A DNA stretch of 64,000 nucleotides from Streptomyces violaceoruber (GTDB lineage Bacteria > Actinomycetota > Actinomycetes > Streptomycetales > Streptomycetaceae), in assembly GCF_033406955.1 (NCBI RefSeq), contig NZ_CP137734.1, positions 2,666,001 through 2,730,000 on the forward strand, given 5' to 3'. Below, one piece after another: positions 26,476 through 34,755 of this stretch; position 1 is the stretch's first letter; every line of letters begins with the position of its first letter. The notes below the pieces were generated by a model. It worked only from the letters and a program-made list of their open reading frames with translations. It was not told the DNA's origin and searched no databases. Position numbers and translations under genes: made by a program.

Positions 26476-29100
26476 TCAGATGATCTGGCCGGTCGCCGGG
26501 TCCGAGCCGGCCGGCGCTCCCGTGCCGGTGCCGGTGTCCTCGGTGCTGCTCTGCGAGACGGTGGCCGGAGGGCTGTCGGCACCACTGGCGGTGTCGGACG
26601 TCTCCGGGGTGGACGGCGAGGTCGTCTCGGTCTCCGTGGGCGTCGGTGACGTGCCGTCGGACTCGGTGGGCGTCCCGGGGTCCGTCGGCTCGGTGTCCGT
26701 CGGCTTCGGCGAGGTCGGCTTCGTCGTCGGCGAACTCGGTGACTTGCTCGGCTCGTCCGGCGAGCCGGGGGCGTCGGGGCTCTCGTCGTCCCCGGGGTCG
26801 GTGCTGCCCGTACTGCTCGGCCCCTGCGAAGGCGCCCCCGACTCCGTGGTCGTCGGCGCCCCGGACGTGCCGGGGGTGGCGGAGCCGGTCGGGGCGCCGG
26901 GCGTCTCCTGGCCCTGACCGTCGTCCGAGGGCCGGTCGGCGCCCAGGCTGCCGTCGTCGACGCCCTGGCTGGCCGACGGGTTGACGCCGACCTCGTTGGA
27001 GGGATCGCCGCCGTCGTTCTCGGACGTGGCCCCCAGGGTCACCACCGTGCCGAGCACGGCGACGAGCAGCGCGCCCGCTCCGGCGGCCACCAGGTTGCGC
27101 CGTGCGAAGCCCTTGATGCCGCCGGCAACGGTGCGGGACGGCTCCTCGTCGGGCTCGCGGCGGGTGACGAGGGTGGGGGACTGCGGACGCGGCTGGAGCG
27201 GCGGGAAGGGGGCGGGGACGCCCGCGGACGGCGACGCCGACTCCTCGTTGCGGGCGTCGGGCACCTCCTCCCCCACCGTCGGGCCGAGTCCGGCCCCGAC
27301 GGCACCGGGTCCGGCGGCGGGCGCCGCCGCGGCGAAGGCGCCCGCGCCGCTGCCCAGGCCCGGCGTGTCGCCGGTGCGGTCGGCGACCAGCGCGAGGGCG
27401 CGGCGGCCGGCCACGGCACCGCGCCTGTCGGAGAGCGCGCCGCGCAGTCCGACGGAGGCCTCCAGCTCGGCGCGGGCCCGGTCCAACTGGCCCTCGCACA
27501 GCGCGAGGACGCCCAGTTCGTGGTGGAAGTAGGCCTGTTCGGCGACGTCACCGGCGAGCCGGGAGGCCTCGGTACCCGAACGCAGCGCCCGTTCCCAGGC
27601 GCTCCAGTGCAGCCCGGCGGCGAAGGCGGGCGCCGCGGTGCGGGCCAGCTGGACGGCCGGGCTCTCCTCGTCCTCGGTGGTGCGGGTGGTCGCGGGCACC
27701 AGCACGGCGAGGGCCGCCAGTACGGCGTCGGCCTCCGCGCAGACCCGCTCCGGGGTGACCGAGGGGTGCCCGGCCCACCAGGCGTAGTGCTGGGCGGCGG
27801 CCGTCGCCCGCTCCCGTACGGCGTCGGCGTATCCGGCGCTCTCCAGCTGGGTGAGCACGCCGGCGGCCAGCCGGTAGCGGGAGGCGACCGGGGAGACCAG
27901 TCCGCAGTCCGCCAGCTCGCCGAGGGCGGCGTCCGCGTGGGTCTCGCCGACCAGGGCGGGCAGATGCGCCTGGTGCGGCACCTCGCCGCCGAGCGCGACG
28001 GCGAACTCCAGGGTGGCGCGGGCGGAGGCGCTCAGCCGGGAGGCGAGCAGCGGTGCGGGCGCGGCGGCCTCGCCGAGGGACGGCAGGGGCACGTCGTCGG
28101 TCTCGGCGGCGTCGTAGGGGCTGTCGTCGGCGGGGCGGGTGTCGGCCGGGCGGGCGTCGGCGAAGACGCCGAACTCGTCGACGGCGTCGGCACCGGCCCG
28201 CTCCCGGTCCCGGCGGCGCAGCAGGGCACCGGCCTGGACGAAGCGCAGCGGCAGGCCCTCGGACTCGAACCAGAGGTCTCCGGCCCAGTTGGCCTCCTCC
28301 TCGGTGAGGGTCCGTCCGGCGGCGCGCTCGAGCAGCTCCACGCCGTCGGAGCGGTCCAGGCCGGTGAGGAAGACCTCCTCGACGGCCGAGTCGGCGGAGG
28401 GTGGGGCCACGTCCGGGGTGGTGCCGATGACGAAGGCGCACTCGGGGGTGGCGTCGAGGAGTTCGTCGAGGGCGGTGCCGCCGAACTCGGCGTCGTCCAG
28501 GACGACGACCGCGCCCACCTCGCGCAGGTGTCCGAGCAGTTCCGTCCGGTCGGGACGGTGCAGGGGCGCGCCGTGGACGGCGTAGAAGAGGTCGTGGAGC
28601 AGGTCGTCGGCGGTGCGGTGGTGGCCGTTGAGCCGGACGACGCCGTCGGGCGCGAGGCCGGCGCAGTCCTCGGCGACGACGTCGAGGAGGCTGGTGCGGC
28701 CGGAGCCGGCGGGGCCGGTGAGGCGCACGGAGCGGCCGCGGGCGAGCAGCCGCACCAGGCGTTCGCGTTCGTCCTCGCGGGCCAGCAGGCCGAGGACCGT
28801 GCGGACCGGTCCCGGTGGGACGGGCGGCCGCGCGGCGCGCTCCGCGTCGGCGCGTTCGGCCGCGGTGAGCTTCTCGGGCCGGGCGGGCCGCTCCGCGGGC
28901 GGGCAGACCTCGATCTCGCTGCCGTCGACGGGGTTGACGGTGAGCAGGAAGTCGCCGGACACCAGCTGCACCGTGCGGGCGAGCGCGGGCGCGTGCTGTC
29001 CGAAGTCGGAGGTGATGGGGTCCCTGTGCGGGCGCGGGCGCGGCGCCTGGTGGTCGCCGTCCTGGCCGTACTCCTCAGGGCCCCGGTTGTTCGGGTCCAT
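26476..29100 (-). CDS. Membrane-anchored STAND-like NTPase with Ser/Thr/Pro-rich external tail
   Basis: 874 residues from ATG 29100 (MDPNNRGPEEYGQDGDHQ). The N-terminal 100 residues are Pro/charge-rich. An AAA/STAND-type NTPase follows: Walker A GPAGSGRTS (129-137), Walker B VVVLDD (198-203), then GTTPDV and a helical winged region to about 400. A helical TPR-like part (LGVLALCEGQLDRARAELEASVGLRG) lies before one transmembrane helix at about 669-692 (NLVAAGAGALLVAVLGTVVTLG). The last 182 residues are a mucin-like T/S/P/G/D tail, presumably outside. The architecture suggests an NTP-dependent intracellular sensor or switch tied to the wall. Partner unknown; a STAS gene lies upstream on the same strand. 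Confidence 0.8.
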   Translation of the reverse strand: MDPNNRGPEEYGQDGDHQAPRPRPHRDPITSDFGQHAPALARTVQLVSGDFLLTVNPVDGSEIEVCPPAERPARPEKLTAAERADAERAARPPVPPGPVRTVLGLLAREDERERLVRLLARGRSVRLTGPAGSGRTSLLDVVAEDCAGLAPDGVVRLNGHHRTADDLLHDLFYAVHGAPLHRPDRTELLGHLREVGAVVVLDDAEFGGTALDELLDATPECAFVIGTTPDVAPPSADSAVEEVFLTGLDRSDGVELLERAAGRTLTEEEANWAGDLWFESEGLPLRFVQAGALLRRRDRERAGADAVDEFGVFADARPADTRPADDSPYDAAETDDVPLPSLGEAAAPAPLLASRLSASARATLEFAVALGGEVPHQAHLPALVGETHADAALGELADCGLVSPVASRYRLAAGVLTQLESAGYADAVRERATAAAQHYAWWAGHPSVTPERVCAEADAVLAALAVLVPATTRTTEDEESPAVQLARTAAPAFAAGLHWSAWERALRSGTEASRLAGDVAEQAYFHHELGVLALCEGQLDRARAELEASVGLRGALSDRRGAVAGRRALALVADRTGDTPGLGSGAGAFAAAAPAAGPGAVGAGLGPTVGEEVPDARNEESASPSAGVPAPFPPLQPRPQSPTLVTRREPDEEPSRTVAGGIKGFARRNLVAAGAGALLVAVLGTVVTLGATSENDGGDPSNEVGVNPSASQGVDDGSLGADRPSDDGQGQETPGAPTGSATPGTSGAPTTTESGAPSQGPSSTGSTDPGDDESPDAPGSPDEPSKSPSSPTTKPTSPKPTDTEPTDPGTPTESDGTSPTPTETETTSPSTPETSDTASGADSPPATVSQSSTEDTGTGTGAPAGSDPATGQII

Positions 29101-29333
29101 TGGTTCAAGCCCCCCAAAAGCGTCGTGTGCAGGGCCCCGGCAGGGACCACCCTCCCGGCCTTGCCGCACACCGCGCTGTCGCTTCTGGTCCGGGCCCGCC
29201 GGCGGGTTTGCAAAGGCAGCGGGCAGCCAGACCCTAAACCTTCGCCCAGTATCTCCGACAGTCCGGGGTGCCGGGCGGCCCGAGAGGTCACGGTCTCGTG
29301 AGGATTGCGTGTGTCGGAGGTGTGAACCTTCAC

Positions 29334-29657
29334 TTACACGCGGGGCAGGGTCTCCACACCGATGCCGCCCTCGATGGCGAGGATCCGGTGCAGCCGGGTG
29401 GCCACCAGCAGGCGCTGCATCTGCGGCGGCACGCCGCGCAGCACCAGCCGCCGGCCGCAGCGGCCGGCCCGCCGGTGGGCTCCCATGATCACGCCGAGTC
29501 CGGTGGCGTCCCAGGAGTCCAGCTCTGACAGGTCGAGCACCAGGTCGCCGACTCCGTCGTCGACGGCCGAGTGCAGGACCGTACGGGCGTCCGCCGCGCT
29601 GCGGACGTCGAGGCGGCCCCCGACGACCAGCTCGACGTGGTCGCCCCTGATGTGCAT
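29334..29657 (-). CDS. STAS-domain anti-anti-sigma factor-like protein
   Basis: 107 residues from ATG 29657 with GGGAG upstream. A complete STAS fold: VELVVGGRLDVRSAADARTVLHSAV, LVLDLSELDSWDATGLGVIMGAHRRA, RRLVLRGVPPQMQRLLVATRLHRIL. The phospho-acceptor motif normally D-S-S-G is D50-A51-T52-G53, so the target residue would be Thr52. It should bind an anti-sigma kinase not encoded nearby. It is transcribed toward the membrane NTPase gene after 233 bases, so a functional link is possible but unproven. Confidence 0.9.
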   Translation of the reverse strand: MHIRGDHVELVVGGRLDVRSAADARTVLHSAVDDGVGDLVLDLSELDSWDATGLGVIMGAHRRAGRCGRRLVLRGVPPQMQRLLVATRLHRILAIEGGIGVETLPRV

Positions 29658-29847
29658 ATGCGCTCCCCGGCGTGCGTCTTCTTCGTCGTCTTCTTCGTCT
29701 TGGCGTTGCGTTCCGTGCGTTGTGGTCTCTCGGCGATATCAGGCACTGCACCCTCTGACTGGCCGAAACGACCGGAGGTTGCCGTCTGTAAGCGAACCGA
29801 TACCGAATTCACCCCGGCGTGTGACGTTTGCCGGGGCTGATGTGACC

Positions 29848-30696
29848 TCAGTGCTTGTAGAAGCCCTGCCCGCTCTTGCGGCCGATGTCACCGGCGTCCA
29901 CCATCCGGCGCATCAGCTCCGGCGGGGCGAACTTCTCGTCCTGGGACTCGGTGTAGATGTTGCCGGTGGCGTGCAGCAGGATGTCGACGCCCGTCAGGTC
30001 GGCGGTGGCCAGGGGTCCCATGGCGTGGCCGAAGCCCAGCTTGCAGGCGAGGTCGATGTCCTCGGCGGTGGCGACGCCCGACTCGTACAGCTTCGCGGCC
30101 TCGACGACGAGGGCGGAGATGAGCCGGGTGGTCACGAACCCGGCGACGTCGCGGTTGACGACGATGCAGGTCTTGCCGGTGGACTCGGCGAACTCGCGTG
30201 CGGTGGCGAGCGTTTCGTCGCTGGTCTTGTAGCCGCGCACCAGCTCGCACAGCTGCATCATCGGCACCGGTGAGAAGAAGTGGGTGCCGACGACCCGCTC
30301 GGGGCGCTCCGTCACGGCCGCGATCTTGGTGATCGGGATGGCGGAGGTGTTGGACGCGAGGATCGCCCCGTCCTTCACCAGCTTGTCCAGGGTACGGAAG
30401 ATCTCGTGCTTGACTTCCAGCTTCTCGAAGACGGCCTCGACGACGACGTCCGCGTCGGCGGCGGCGTCCAGGTCGGTGGTCGCGGTGATGCGCCCGAGCG
30501 CGGCCTCGGCGTCGTCGGCGTCGAGCCTGCCCTTGGCGACGAACTTGTCGTAGGAGGCCCTGATGCCGTCGGTGCCGCGCCGCAACGCCTCGTCGGTGAC
30601 GTCGCGCAGGACGACCTCCCAGCCCGCCTGGGCGGAGACCTGGGCGATGCCGGACCCCATGAGACCGGCTCCGATGACGGCGAGCTTCCGTGCCAC
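29848..30696 (-). CDS. 3-hydroxybutyryl-CoA (3-hydroxyacyl-CoA) dehydrogenase
   Basis: 282 residues from GTG 30696 (ARKLAVIGAGLMGSGIAQV) with AGGGGAG upstream; longer readings lack a good ribosome-binding site. Rossmann motif GAGLMGSG at about 8-15, catalytic His in VVGTHFFSPVPMMQLCELV, and DRDVAGFVTTRL plus the C-terminal helical domain LGFGHAMGPLATADLTGVD. It oxidises (S)-3-hydroxybutyryl-CoA with NAD(P), next to acetoacetyl-CoA in the same pathway as the thiolase at 12002. It is separated by 136 bases from the upstream TetR gene. Confidence 0.95.
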   Translation of the reverse strand: MARKLAVIGAGLMGSGIAQVSAQAGWEVVLRDVTDEALRRGTDGIRASYDKFVAKGRLDADDAEAALGRITATTDLDAAADADVVVEAVFEKLEVKHEIFRTLDKLVKDGAILASNTSAIPITKIAAVTERPERVVGTHFFSPVPMMQLCELVRGYKTSDETLATAREFAESTGKTCIVVNRDVAGFVTTRLISALVVEAAKLYESGVATAEDIDLACKLGFGHAMGPLATADLTGVDILLHATGNIYTESQDEKFAPPELMRRMVDAGDIGRKSGQGFYKH

Positions 30697-30832
30697 TGTG
30701 CGACTCCCCTGATACGCGCTGATTCTCGTCTCTCGGCCGGAGATTAGCGGGCGTGAGGCGCTGTGTGACCGGTTAGTAACGCGCGTCACGTCTCAAATGA
30801 CGGACGTCACACCGAGGGGTGCCGTCCGGGTG

Positions 30833-31474
30833 TCACAGCGCGCCTCGTACGGCGTAGTTGAGCACCTTCTCGCTCAACAGCTCCTCCATCTCGTCCAGCA
30901 GCAGGAGCATGTCGCGGGAGACCTCGGAGGGCTTGCCGCCGGCGACCATGCGCCCGCCGATGGCCGCGAGGACCGTGCCGTGCAGCCAGTTGATCTGACC
31001 GGCCATCAGGGTGGGGGTCATGTCGTCGTCCGCGCTGCCGGTCTCCTCGCGCAGGGTGTGCTCCAGGTTCAGGAGCACTTCCTGGCCGATGGCCCACATC
31101 CGTGAGCGCAGGGCGGGCGAGTCCTGGATCACTTTCATGAACGTGGCGTAGCCGTCCATCAGGCCGACGCGCGGGGAGACCGACTCGACCTCGTCGCGCA
31201 GTTCCCGCAGGACGGCCCTCGCCGCGGACTCCCCGTCGCGGCGTCCGCGCACCCAGCGGGAGAGCCGGTCGATGACGCCCTTGGACCGGTCGAGGAACAG
31301 GTCCTCCTTGGCCGGGAAGTAGTTGTACACGGTGTTGACGGAGACGTTCGCGGCGTCCGCGACCTCCGCCACCGTCACGGCCTCGAAGCCGCGCTCCAGG
31401 AACAGCCCGGTGGCGACATCCGAGATGTACTGCCGGGTCTGCCGCTTCTTCCGTTCCCTGAGTCCCTCGGCCAT
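30833..31474 (-). CDS. TetR-family transcriptional regulator
   Basis: 213 residues from ATG 31474 (MAEGLRERKKRQTRQYISDV). N-terminal helix-turn-helix: LFLERGFEAVTVAEVADAANVSVNTVYNYFPAKEDLF, the TetR signature. The C-terminal ligand-binding half is helical and Arg/Leu-rich. It is divergent from a drug-type ABC pair (start 31568), separated by 93 bases that hold a wide inverted repeat, so it most likely represses that exporter and itself. Confidence 0.93.
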   Translation of the reverse strand: MAEGLRERKKRQTRQYISDVATGLFLERGFEAVTVAEVADAANVSVNTVYNYFPAKEDLFLDRSKGVIDRLSRWVRGRRDGESAARAVLRELRDEVESVSPRVGLMDGYATFMKVIQDSPALRSRMWAIGQEVLLNLEHTLREETGSADDDMTPTLMAGQINWLHGTVLAAIGGRMVAGGKPSEVSRDMLLLLDEMEELLSEKVLNYAVRGAL

Positions 31475-31512
31475 GACCGCATCCTAGCCGCGCCGGCGCC
31501 ACTGACTGGGGC

Positions 31513-31547
31513 CGCTGAAAACTTGGGGTCATTGCAAAATTTCAGCG
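31513..31547. promoter_or_regulatory. CGCTGAAA-N19-TTTCAGCG inverted repeat (candidate TetR operator)
   Basis: Perfect 8-bp arms at 31513-31520 and 31540-31547 are centred in the TetR/ABC divergent gap. The 19-base spacer is longer than in classic TetR operators and would suit two dimers or a looped site. Confidence 0.5.
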
Positions 31548-31567
31548 TCTCTGTTTTTCTGGAGCGC

Positions 31568-32350
31568 ATGGCAATCATCAGTACGGCCGGGCTGGCCCGG
31601 ACCTTCGCGACCAGGCGCGGGCCGGTCGAGGCGGTGCGCGGCATCGACCTCACCGTCCGCGAGGGCGAGATCCTGGGCTTCCTGGGCCCCAACGGCGCCG
31701 GCAAGACCACCACCCTGCGGATGCTCACGACCCTGCTCGCCCCCACCGGCGGCGCGGCCACCGTCGCCGGGCACGACCTGGCGACCGACCCGGCCGGGGT
31801 GCGTGCGGCGTGCGGGTACGTGGCGCAGTCGGGCGGGGTGGACCCGCAGATCACGGTCCGGGAGGAGCTGGTCACCCAGGGCCGCCTGTACCGCCTGTCC
31901 AGGGCGCGGGCCGCCGAGCGTGCCGGGGAGCTGGCCCGCGACCTGGGCCTGACCGGCCTGCTCGACCGCAGGTGCGGCGCGCTCTCCGGCGGGCAGCGGC
32001 GGCGGCTGGACATCGCGATGGCGCTCACGCACCGCCCGAAGGTGCTGTTCCTGGACGAGCCGACGACCGGTCTGGACCCGGGCAGCCGCGCCGACCTGTG
32101 GGACCTGGTCCGCAGGCTGCGCGACGAGCACGGCACCACGGTCTTCCTGACCACGCACTACCTCGACGAGGCCGACGCCCTCTCCGACCGCCTGGTCGTC
32201 GTGGACGGCGGCACGGTGGTCGCCGAGGGCACCCCGGCCGCCCTGAAGCTCGAGTACGGCGGCTCGCCCGACGCCACGCTCCAGGACACCTTCCTGGCCG
32301 TCACCGGCCGCGGCGCCGCTCCGGCCGACGCCACTCCCGTAGCCGTCTAG
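31568..32350 (+). CDS. DrrA-type ABC transporter ATP-binding protein
   Basis: 260 residues from ATG 31568 (MAIISTAGLARTFATRRGPV). Walker A GPNGAGKTT, signature LSGGQRRRLDIAMALTHRP, Walker B VLFLDEPTTGLDP and H-loop VFLTTHYLDEADALSDRLVV. It is the daunorubicin/doxorubicin-resistance type, without the C-terminal extension of the tandem modules at 19-23 kb. Followed after 20 bases by its permease and controlled, presumably, by the divergent TetR. Confidence 0.94.
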   Translation: MAIISTAGLARTFATRRGPVEAVRGIDLTVREGEILGFLGPNGAGKTTTLRMLTTLLAPTGGAATVAGHDLATDPAGVRAACGYVAQSGGVDPQITVREELVTQGRLYRLSRARAAERAGELARDLGLTGLLDRRCGALSGGQRRRLDIAMALTHRPKVLFLDEPTTGLDPGSRADLWDLVRRLRDEHGTTVFLTTHYLDEADALSDRLVVVDGGTVVAEGTPAALKLEYGGSPDATLQDTFLAVTGRGAAPADATPVAV

Positions 32351-32370
32351 CACCCCTGGGAACCGACCCG

Positions 32371-33120
32371 ATGCTGCTCCACGACACCGGCCTCGTCTAC
32401 GGCCGCTATCTCCGCCAGTCCCTGCGCTCCCGCTTCGCGCTGCTGTTCGGCGTGCTGATGCCGCTGCTGTACCTGCTCTTCTTCGGCCCGCTGCTGACCG
32501 ACCTGCCGCTCGGCGGGCGGGGCAGCTCCTGGCAGGTGCTGGTCCCCGGCCTGTTGCTGCAACTCGGCCTGTTCGGCGCCTCCTTCGCCGGGTTCTCGAT
32601 CATCATCGAGAACGGCCAGGGAGTGGTCGAGCGAATGCGCGTCACGCCCGTCAGCCGCCTGGCGCTGCTCCTGGGCCGGGTCCTGCGGGACGCGACCGTC
32701 TTCGCCTTCCAGGCGGTGCTGCTGGTGCTTGCGGCCCTGGTGATGGGCCTGCGCGCGCCGCTGCCCGGCGTGCTGATCGGCTTCGCCTTCGTCGCGCTGC
32801 TCACGGTCTCGCTGGCCTCGCTGTCGTACGCACTGGCGATGAAGGTCCGCACCCCGCAGGAGTTCGGGCCCACGATCAACGCGCTGACGATGCCGTCGAT
32901 GCTGCTGTCCGGCCTGATGCTCCCGATGACCCTGGGCCCGGCGTGGCTGGACGTGCTGTCGCACCTGATGCCCTTCCGCTATCTGGTGGACGCGGTGCGG
33001 GACGCCTACGTCGGCTCCTACGCGACGGCGCACATGCTGTACGGCGTCCTCGTCGCCCTGGCCTTCACCGCGCTGGCCGTGACGGTGGGCACACGCGTCT
33101 TCCGAACGGCGGGCGCGTAA
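32371..33120 (+). CDS. ABC-2 type permease (DrrB-like)
   Basis: 249 residues from ATG 32371 (MLLHDTGLVYGRYLRQSLRS). Six membrane segments, with the DrrB-type features LLFGVLMPLLYLLFFGPLL, NGQGVVERMRVTPVSRLALLLGRVLRD in the cytoplasmic loop and FGPTINALTMPSMLLSGLMLPM near the end. Exports an unknown small molecule together with the preceding ATPase. Ends 13 bases before the adenosyltransferase gene, so the two may be transcribed together. Confidence 0.92.
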   Translation: MLLHDTGLVYGRYLRQSLRSRFALLFGVLMPLLYLLFFGPLLTDLPLGGRGSSWQVLVPGLLLQLGLFGASFAGFSIIIENGQGVVERMRVTPVSRLALLLGRVLRDATVFAFQAVLLVLAALVMGLRAPLPGVLIGFAFVALLTVSLASLSYALAMKVRTPQEFGPTINALTMPSMLLSGLMLPMTLGPAWLDVLSHLMPFRYLVDAVRDAYVGSYATAHMLYGVLVALAFTALAVTVGTRVFRTAGA

Positions 33121-33133
33121 CTACGCTGGCCCC

Positions 33134-33706
33134 ATGGTCAACCTGACGCGCATCTACACCCGGACCGGCGACAAGGGCACCACCGCCCTCGGCGACATGA
33201 GCCGGGTCCCCAAGACCGACCTGAGGATCTCCGCGTACGCCGACGCCAACGAGGCGAACGCGGTGATCGGTACCGCCATCGCCCTCGGCGGCCTGTCCGA
33301 GGACGTCGTCAAGGTCCTCGTCCGCGTCCAGAACGACCTGTTCGACGTGGGCGCGGACCTGTCGACACCGGTGGTGGAGAACCCGGAGTACCCGCCCCTG
33401 CGGGTCGAGCAGTTCTACGTCGACAAGCTGGAGGCGGACTGCGACCGGTACCTCGCGGAGGTGGAGAAGCTCCGCTCCTTCATCCTCCCCGGCGGCACCG
33501 CCGGGGCGGCCCTGCTGCACCAGGCGTGCACGGTGGTCCGCCGGGCCGAGCGCTCCACCTGGGCGGCGCTGGAGGCCCACGGCGAGACGATGAACCCGCT
33601 GACGGCGACCTACCTCAACCGCCTCTCCGACCTGCTCTTCATCCTGGCCCGGGTGGCCAACAAGGAGGTCGGCGACGTGCTGTGGGTGCCGGGCGGGGAG
33701 CGCTAG
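33134..33706 (+). CDS. PduO-type cob(I)alamin adenosyltransferase
   Basis: 190 residues from ATG 33134 (MVNLTRIYTRTGDKGTTAL). The ATP-binding signature TRTGDKGTTALGDMSRVPKTDLRI is followed by the helical-bundle motifs NDLFDVGADLSTP, GGTAGAALLHQACTVVRRAER and LNRLSDLLFILARVAN. It makes adenosylcobalamin, the cofactor needed by IcmA and methylmalonyl-CoA mutase. Only 13 bases separate it from the drug exporter permease, although a functional link to export is unlikely. A hairpin terminator follows. Confidence 0.96.
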   Translation: MVNLTRIYTRTGDKGTTALGDMSRVPKTDLRISAYADANEANAVIGTAIALGGLSEDVVKVLVRVQNDLFDVGADLSTPVVENPEYPPLRVEQFYVDKLEADCDRYLAEVEKLRSFILPGGTAGAALLHQACTVVRRAERSTWAALEAHGETMNPLTATYLNRLSDLLFILARVANKEVGDVLWVPGGER

Positions 33707-33783
33707 ACGCTCCGCGGGGTGTGCCGGGGGGCCGGTGCCGTCCTTCGGCTGCGGCTCCGTCGTGGCCGGTCGCGCCGTTCCCC

Positions 33784-33800
33784 GCGCCCCTTCGGGGCGC
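33784..33800. terminator. GCGCCCC-TTC-GGGGCGC hairpin
   Basis: 7-bp stem with a 3-base loop between the convergent adenosyltransferase (stop at 33706) and small membrane protein (stop at 33834) genes. This hairpin type recurs between genes in Streptomyces. Confidence 0.7.
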
Positions 33801-33833
33801 TTCCCGGCGGGCCCCCCGGACCGACTCCGTGTG

Positions 33834-34022
33834 TCAGACGTGCCGGCGCGCCGCACCGTACAGGCCCCAGGCGGTCTGCGCGCCGCCGACGCACATCAGT
33901 ACGACGCCCACCTTCGTCAGGGTGACCACCGGGACCTCCACGTCACCGGTGAACAGCCACAGGGCCAGCCCGGCGAGCAGGGTGACGGCGCCCTCCAGCA
34001 GGTGCTTCGACGCCCGGGTCAC
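33834..34022 (-). CDS. Small two-helix membrane protein
   Basis: 62 residues from ATG 34022 (MTRASKHLLEGAVTLLAGLA). Two hydrophobic segments (about 10-25 and 32-55: VTLTKVGVVLMCVGGAQTAWGLYGA) with basic ends. It overlaps the upstream membrane gene by 4 bases (34019-34022), so it is translated from the same message. Similar very small membrane proteins recur in Streptomyces (possibly DUF5708), without known function. Confidence 0.75.
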   Translation of the reverse strand: MTRASKHLLEGAVTLLAGLALWLFTGDVEVPVVTLTKVGVVLMCVGGAQTAWGLYGAARRHV

Positions 34023-34603
34023 CGGTGTGCCTCCTGCTTCCGCCGCTCGGCAGCGGCCTCAGGCCTCCCCGCCGGGGCCTTCTTCGGCCAGATCAGGTAC
34101 CCGAGGGCCACCGCGCCGTGGATGCCGAGGACCCGTATCGCCGCCCACTGGAAGGCCCGCAGCGACGAGACGTCGCCGTCGTCACCGACGTACCAGACCG
34201 CGCCCTGGAGCAGCGCGCAGGCCACGGCCGCGCCCAGCAGGGTGCGCAGCCACAGCCGGCCCTCGTGGGCCGCCCGGGCCCTGCCGTAGCGAGGGGGCTT
34301 GACCGGCGGCGGGGCCCCGCCCAGGCGGTGGGCGGCGTGGCCGTCGAGCCAGCGGATCGTGTAGTGGCCGTAGGCGACGGTGTAGCCGATGTACAGCGCG
34401 GCCAGGCCGTGCTCCCAGCCGGGCTCGGCGCCGTTCTTCAGGTCCCATGCCGTCACCGCGAACAGCACCAGTTCCAGCACCGGCTCGCACAGCAGCAGGA
34501 CCACGCCGGTGCGCCGCCACTTCAGCAGGTAGCGGGCGCCCAGCCCGAGGGCCAGCAGGACCCAGAAGCCGACCTCACAGGCGATGATCAACGCGACGAC
34601 CAC
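34019..34603 (-). CDS. Multi-spanning integral membrane protein of unknown function
   Basis: 194 residues with a GTG start preceded by GGGAG. Five to six hydrophobic segments: 1-27 (MVVALIIACEVGFWVLLALGLGARYLL), 32-50, 63-82, a cytoplasmic loop rich in Pro/Arg/Ala, 120-140 and 155-172. The C-terminus is basic (RRKQEAHR). I recognise no domain. Co-transcribed with the 62-residue membrane protein; convergent with the adenosyltransferase and divergent from chiS. Confidence 0.75.
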   Translation of the reverse strand: MVVALIIACEVGFWVLLALGLGARYLLKWRRTGVVLLLCEPVLELVLFAVTAWDLKNGAEPGWEHGLAALYIGYTVAYGHYTIRWLDGHAAHRLGGAPPPVKPPRYGRARAAHEGRLWLRTLLGAAVACALLQGAVWYVGDDGDVSSLRAFQWAAIRVLGIHGAVALGYLIWPKKAPAGRPEAAAERRKQEAHR

Positions 34604-34755
34604 GACGCACTCCCTTCGTTCACCCTTCCAGGCTCCCGTCGGAATCCGCCGGGTTCGTCGTCGCCGGTGACGAACCTCCGGTACATCGAAAGATGCAGTG
34701 CGGGACCCTTCCCGGGCATCAGGCGGGCGGGGCGCGGGGCGTGTTGGATGGTGGC

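Noticed and set aside
26476..29751. 5' extended frame of the membrane NTPase reaching past 29100
   Set aside because: The extra N-terminus is a low-complexity Arg-rich stretch lying across the STAS gene. The ATG at 29100 gives the natural start.
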